DNA of 64,000 nucleotides from Flavobacterium sediminis (GTDB lineage: Bacteria > Bacteroidota > Bacteroidia > Flavobacteriales > Flavobacteriaceae): assembly GCF_003148385.1 (NCBI RefSeq), contig NZ_CP029463.1, positions 1,488,001 through 1,552,000 on the forward strand, read 5' to 3'. Numbering within the stretch: position 1 is the first letter of the stretch; every line of letters begins with the position of its first letter. A model generated the notes under the pieces. The model was not told where the DNA came from and did not search any database. It saw nothing but the letters and a program-made list of their open reading frames with translations. Made by a program: the position numbers and the translations under genes. This document shows, in pieces, positions 62,807 to 64,000 of this stretch.

Positions 62807-63544
62807 ATGAAGAAAATATTATTTTTAGTATTATTAACAATAACAGTGAGTTGCGGTATTTCTGAAGATTGTTTTAAGGGAAACGGTAACACAGTAACTC
62901 AAACTTTTCCGTATGATAACTTTACGAAAGTAAAAGTCTATTCCGGTGTTGGTTTAGTAATTAAAGAAGGGTCTGAATATGAAGTTAAGATTGAGACCAG
63001 CGAAAATATTATAGATGATATTGAGGTAAGTTTACAAGGAGATCTATTAGTGGTAAAAGACAATTCTTCTTGTAATTTGGCTCGTGATTATGGTCTGACA
63101 AAAGTATATGTTACAGCTCCGAATTTAGAAGAAATACATAGCAAGACCGAACAGGATATTAGAAGTGAAGGCGTTTTACATTATGGTTTATTCCGGTTAT
63201 TTTCTATAGGAGAAGATGGCGACGGTTCGGGAACAGGAGATTATTATATTAATATAGCATCAACCGGACAATTTGTAATAGAAAGTAACACGGTTACTAA
63301 TTTTTATATTAACGGAACAGCCGGAGAACTTTTATTGAACTTTTATTTTGGTGACGGTAGGTTTAACGGAGAGAATTTTGAAGTCCAAACCATTAAATTT
63401 TATCAAAGAGGCTCCAATGATATGATCGTAAAACCGATACAGAGGATAGAAGGACAAATTGTATCAACCGGTAATGTGATCTTAAAACACACACCGCCGG
63501 AAATTGAAGTGGAAGAACTATATACGGGACATTTGATTTATTAG
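62807..63544 (+). CDS. DUF2807 (head GIN) lipoprotein
   Basis: The 245-residue protein has a lipoprotein signal (MKKILFLVLLTITVSCGIS, Cys at 16) and a DUF2807 domain: FTKVKVYSGVGLVIKEGSEYEVKIETSENIIDDIEV and short beta modules further on (YYINIASTGQFVIESNTVTNFYING). It is distantly similar in layout to the gene at 38495. A membrane-anchored beta-helix protein of unknown function is expected. It sits inside the polysaccharide region but its role there is unclear. Confidence 0.82.
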   Translation: MKKILFLVLLTITVSCGISEDCFKGNGNTVTQTFPYDNFTKVKVYSGVGLVIKEGSEYEVKIETSENIIDDIEVSLQGDLLVVKDNSSCNLARDYGLTKVYVTAPNLEEIHSKTEQDIRSEGVLHYGLFRLFSIGEDGDGSGTGDYYINIASTGQFVIESNTVTNFYINGTAGELLLNFYFGDGRFNGENFEVQTIKFYQRGSNDMIVKPIQRIEGQIVSTGNVILKHTPPEIEVEELYTGHLIY

Positions 63545-63663
63545 GTTTTATGGACAAGTAGCTATATTATAAATATAGATATATTGTTGAAAATAAATTT
63601 ACTTACCAAGTTTCTATATCAAACTGATTTTTTAATAAAATGTATAAAATAAACGCTATAGAA

Positions 63664-64000
63664 TTAATTAGATTTTTTTAGATATTCATAACAGGATTTT
63701 ATGCCTTTATGAATCGGAGTGAATTTTTTTTCAGGAAACGAGTTCTTAATTTTAGAGTTATCAATATAGATATTAGGATTATCACTATTCCTGTGGTGAA
63801 GGTAGGTTAAGTTATAATCTTCATCAACTATAGAATCTATGACAGTTAATAAGTTATTAATGCTTAGGTTATCATCTGAAGCGAGATTGTAAATATTTGA
63901 GGTATCATTTTTTATGTCTAATGAAGTAAGTAGGAAATCAACAACATCTTTGATATAAATATAGTTTCTTACGATATCACCTTTTCCGTAGATATTAATG
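63664..64000 (-). CDS. NAD-dependent epimerase/dehydratase, C-terminal part (5' end outside window)
   Basis: The minus-strand frame from the right edge is open for about 112 codons to TAA at 63664-63666. It reads INIYGKGDIVRNYIYIKDVV, NIYNLASDDNLSINNLL and then the tail ending CYEYLKKSN. The IYGKGDIVRNYIYIKDVVD pattern and the YNLASDDNLSI block are typical of the C-terminal, substrate-binding half of extended SDR epimerases such as UDP-glucose 4-epimerase-like enzymes. The catalytic part lies outside. It should belong to the same polysaccharide locus; specificity cannot be stated. Confidence 0.85.
   Translation of the reverse strand, partial: INIYGKGDIVRNYIYIKDVVDFLLTSLDIKNDTSNIYNLASDDNLSINNLLTVIDSIVDEDYNLTYLHHRNSDNPNIYIDNSKIKNSFPEKKFTPIHKGIKSCYEYLKKSN

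Overview
This window looks like a low-GC Bacteroidetes chromosome, most likely a Flavobacteriaceae member (Flavobacterium-like). The evidence is family-level: DUF4837, DUF4175, DUF2807 and DUF6909-type proteins, an OmpH/Skp-type lipoprotein, a secreted M43 protease with a type IX secretion (T9SS) sorting tail, a GH3-family protein, and many TAnnTTTG-type -7 promoter boxes. I see no phage, IS element, CRISPR array or rRNA. There is one tRNA (Cys).

Layout. 1-6.5 kb is housekeeping: a GNAT fragment, a DUF4837 lipoprotein, a LysM lytic transglycosylase, pgk, DNA polymerase III delta', a DoxX-like protein and an OmpH-like protein. 6.6-21.1 kb is a complete benzoate/catechol ortho-cleavage cluster, all on the minus strand. 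BenABC and BenD convert benzoate to catechol, CatA gives cis,cis-muconate, CatB and CatC give 3-oxoadipate enol-lactone, PcaD gives 3-oxoadipate, and a fused CoA-transferase plus a thiolase give succinyl-CoA and acetyl-CoA. The cluster also holds an AAHS-type benzoate permease, an outer-membrane porin, a DHA2-type MFS exporter, a FUSC-like membrane protein and an orphan 4-oxalocrotonate-tautomerase-like protein. An AraC-family gene upstream is the probable regulator. 22.5-41.4 kb is core genome: methyltransferase, mnmG, ybeY, DUF4175, gltX, an SPFH protein, glnS, folB, an LTA-synthase-like sulfatase, tRNA-Cys, a LysE-type exporter and rnr.

Two signals suggest the window lies near the replication origin. 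Four parS-like palindromes (TGTTTCACGTGAAACA type) flank mnmG and overlap the end of ybeY (23.5-25.6 kb). A 625-bp AT-rich gap at 41.4-42.0 kb carries several TTATTAACA-like boxes and sits next to a global switch in gene orientation: about 31 of 37 genes to its left are on the minus strand, and 14 of 19 to its right are on the plus strand.

42-55 kb holds rpiB, a cation-efflux protein, tex, tatA, a degenerate M23 protein, GH3, the T9SS-secreted M43 protease and a DUF6909/nucleosidase-like protein. 55-64 kb begins a surface polysaccharide locus: a Wzz-like protein, dTDP-rhamnose genes rfbBACD, a PagL-like lipid A deacylase, GDP-fucose genes fcl and gmd, and a truncated epimerase at the right edge.

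Two genes, gltX and the DUF4175 gene, are each broken by a single missing base in a homopolymer (A7 and G4). Because gltX is essential, these look more like sequencing indels than real mutations.
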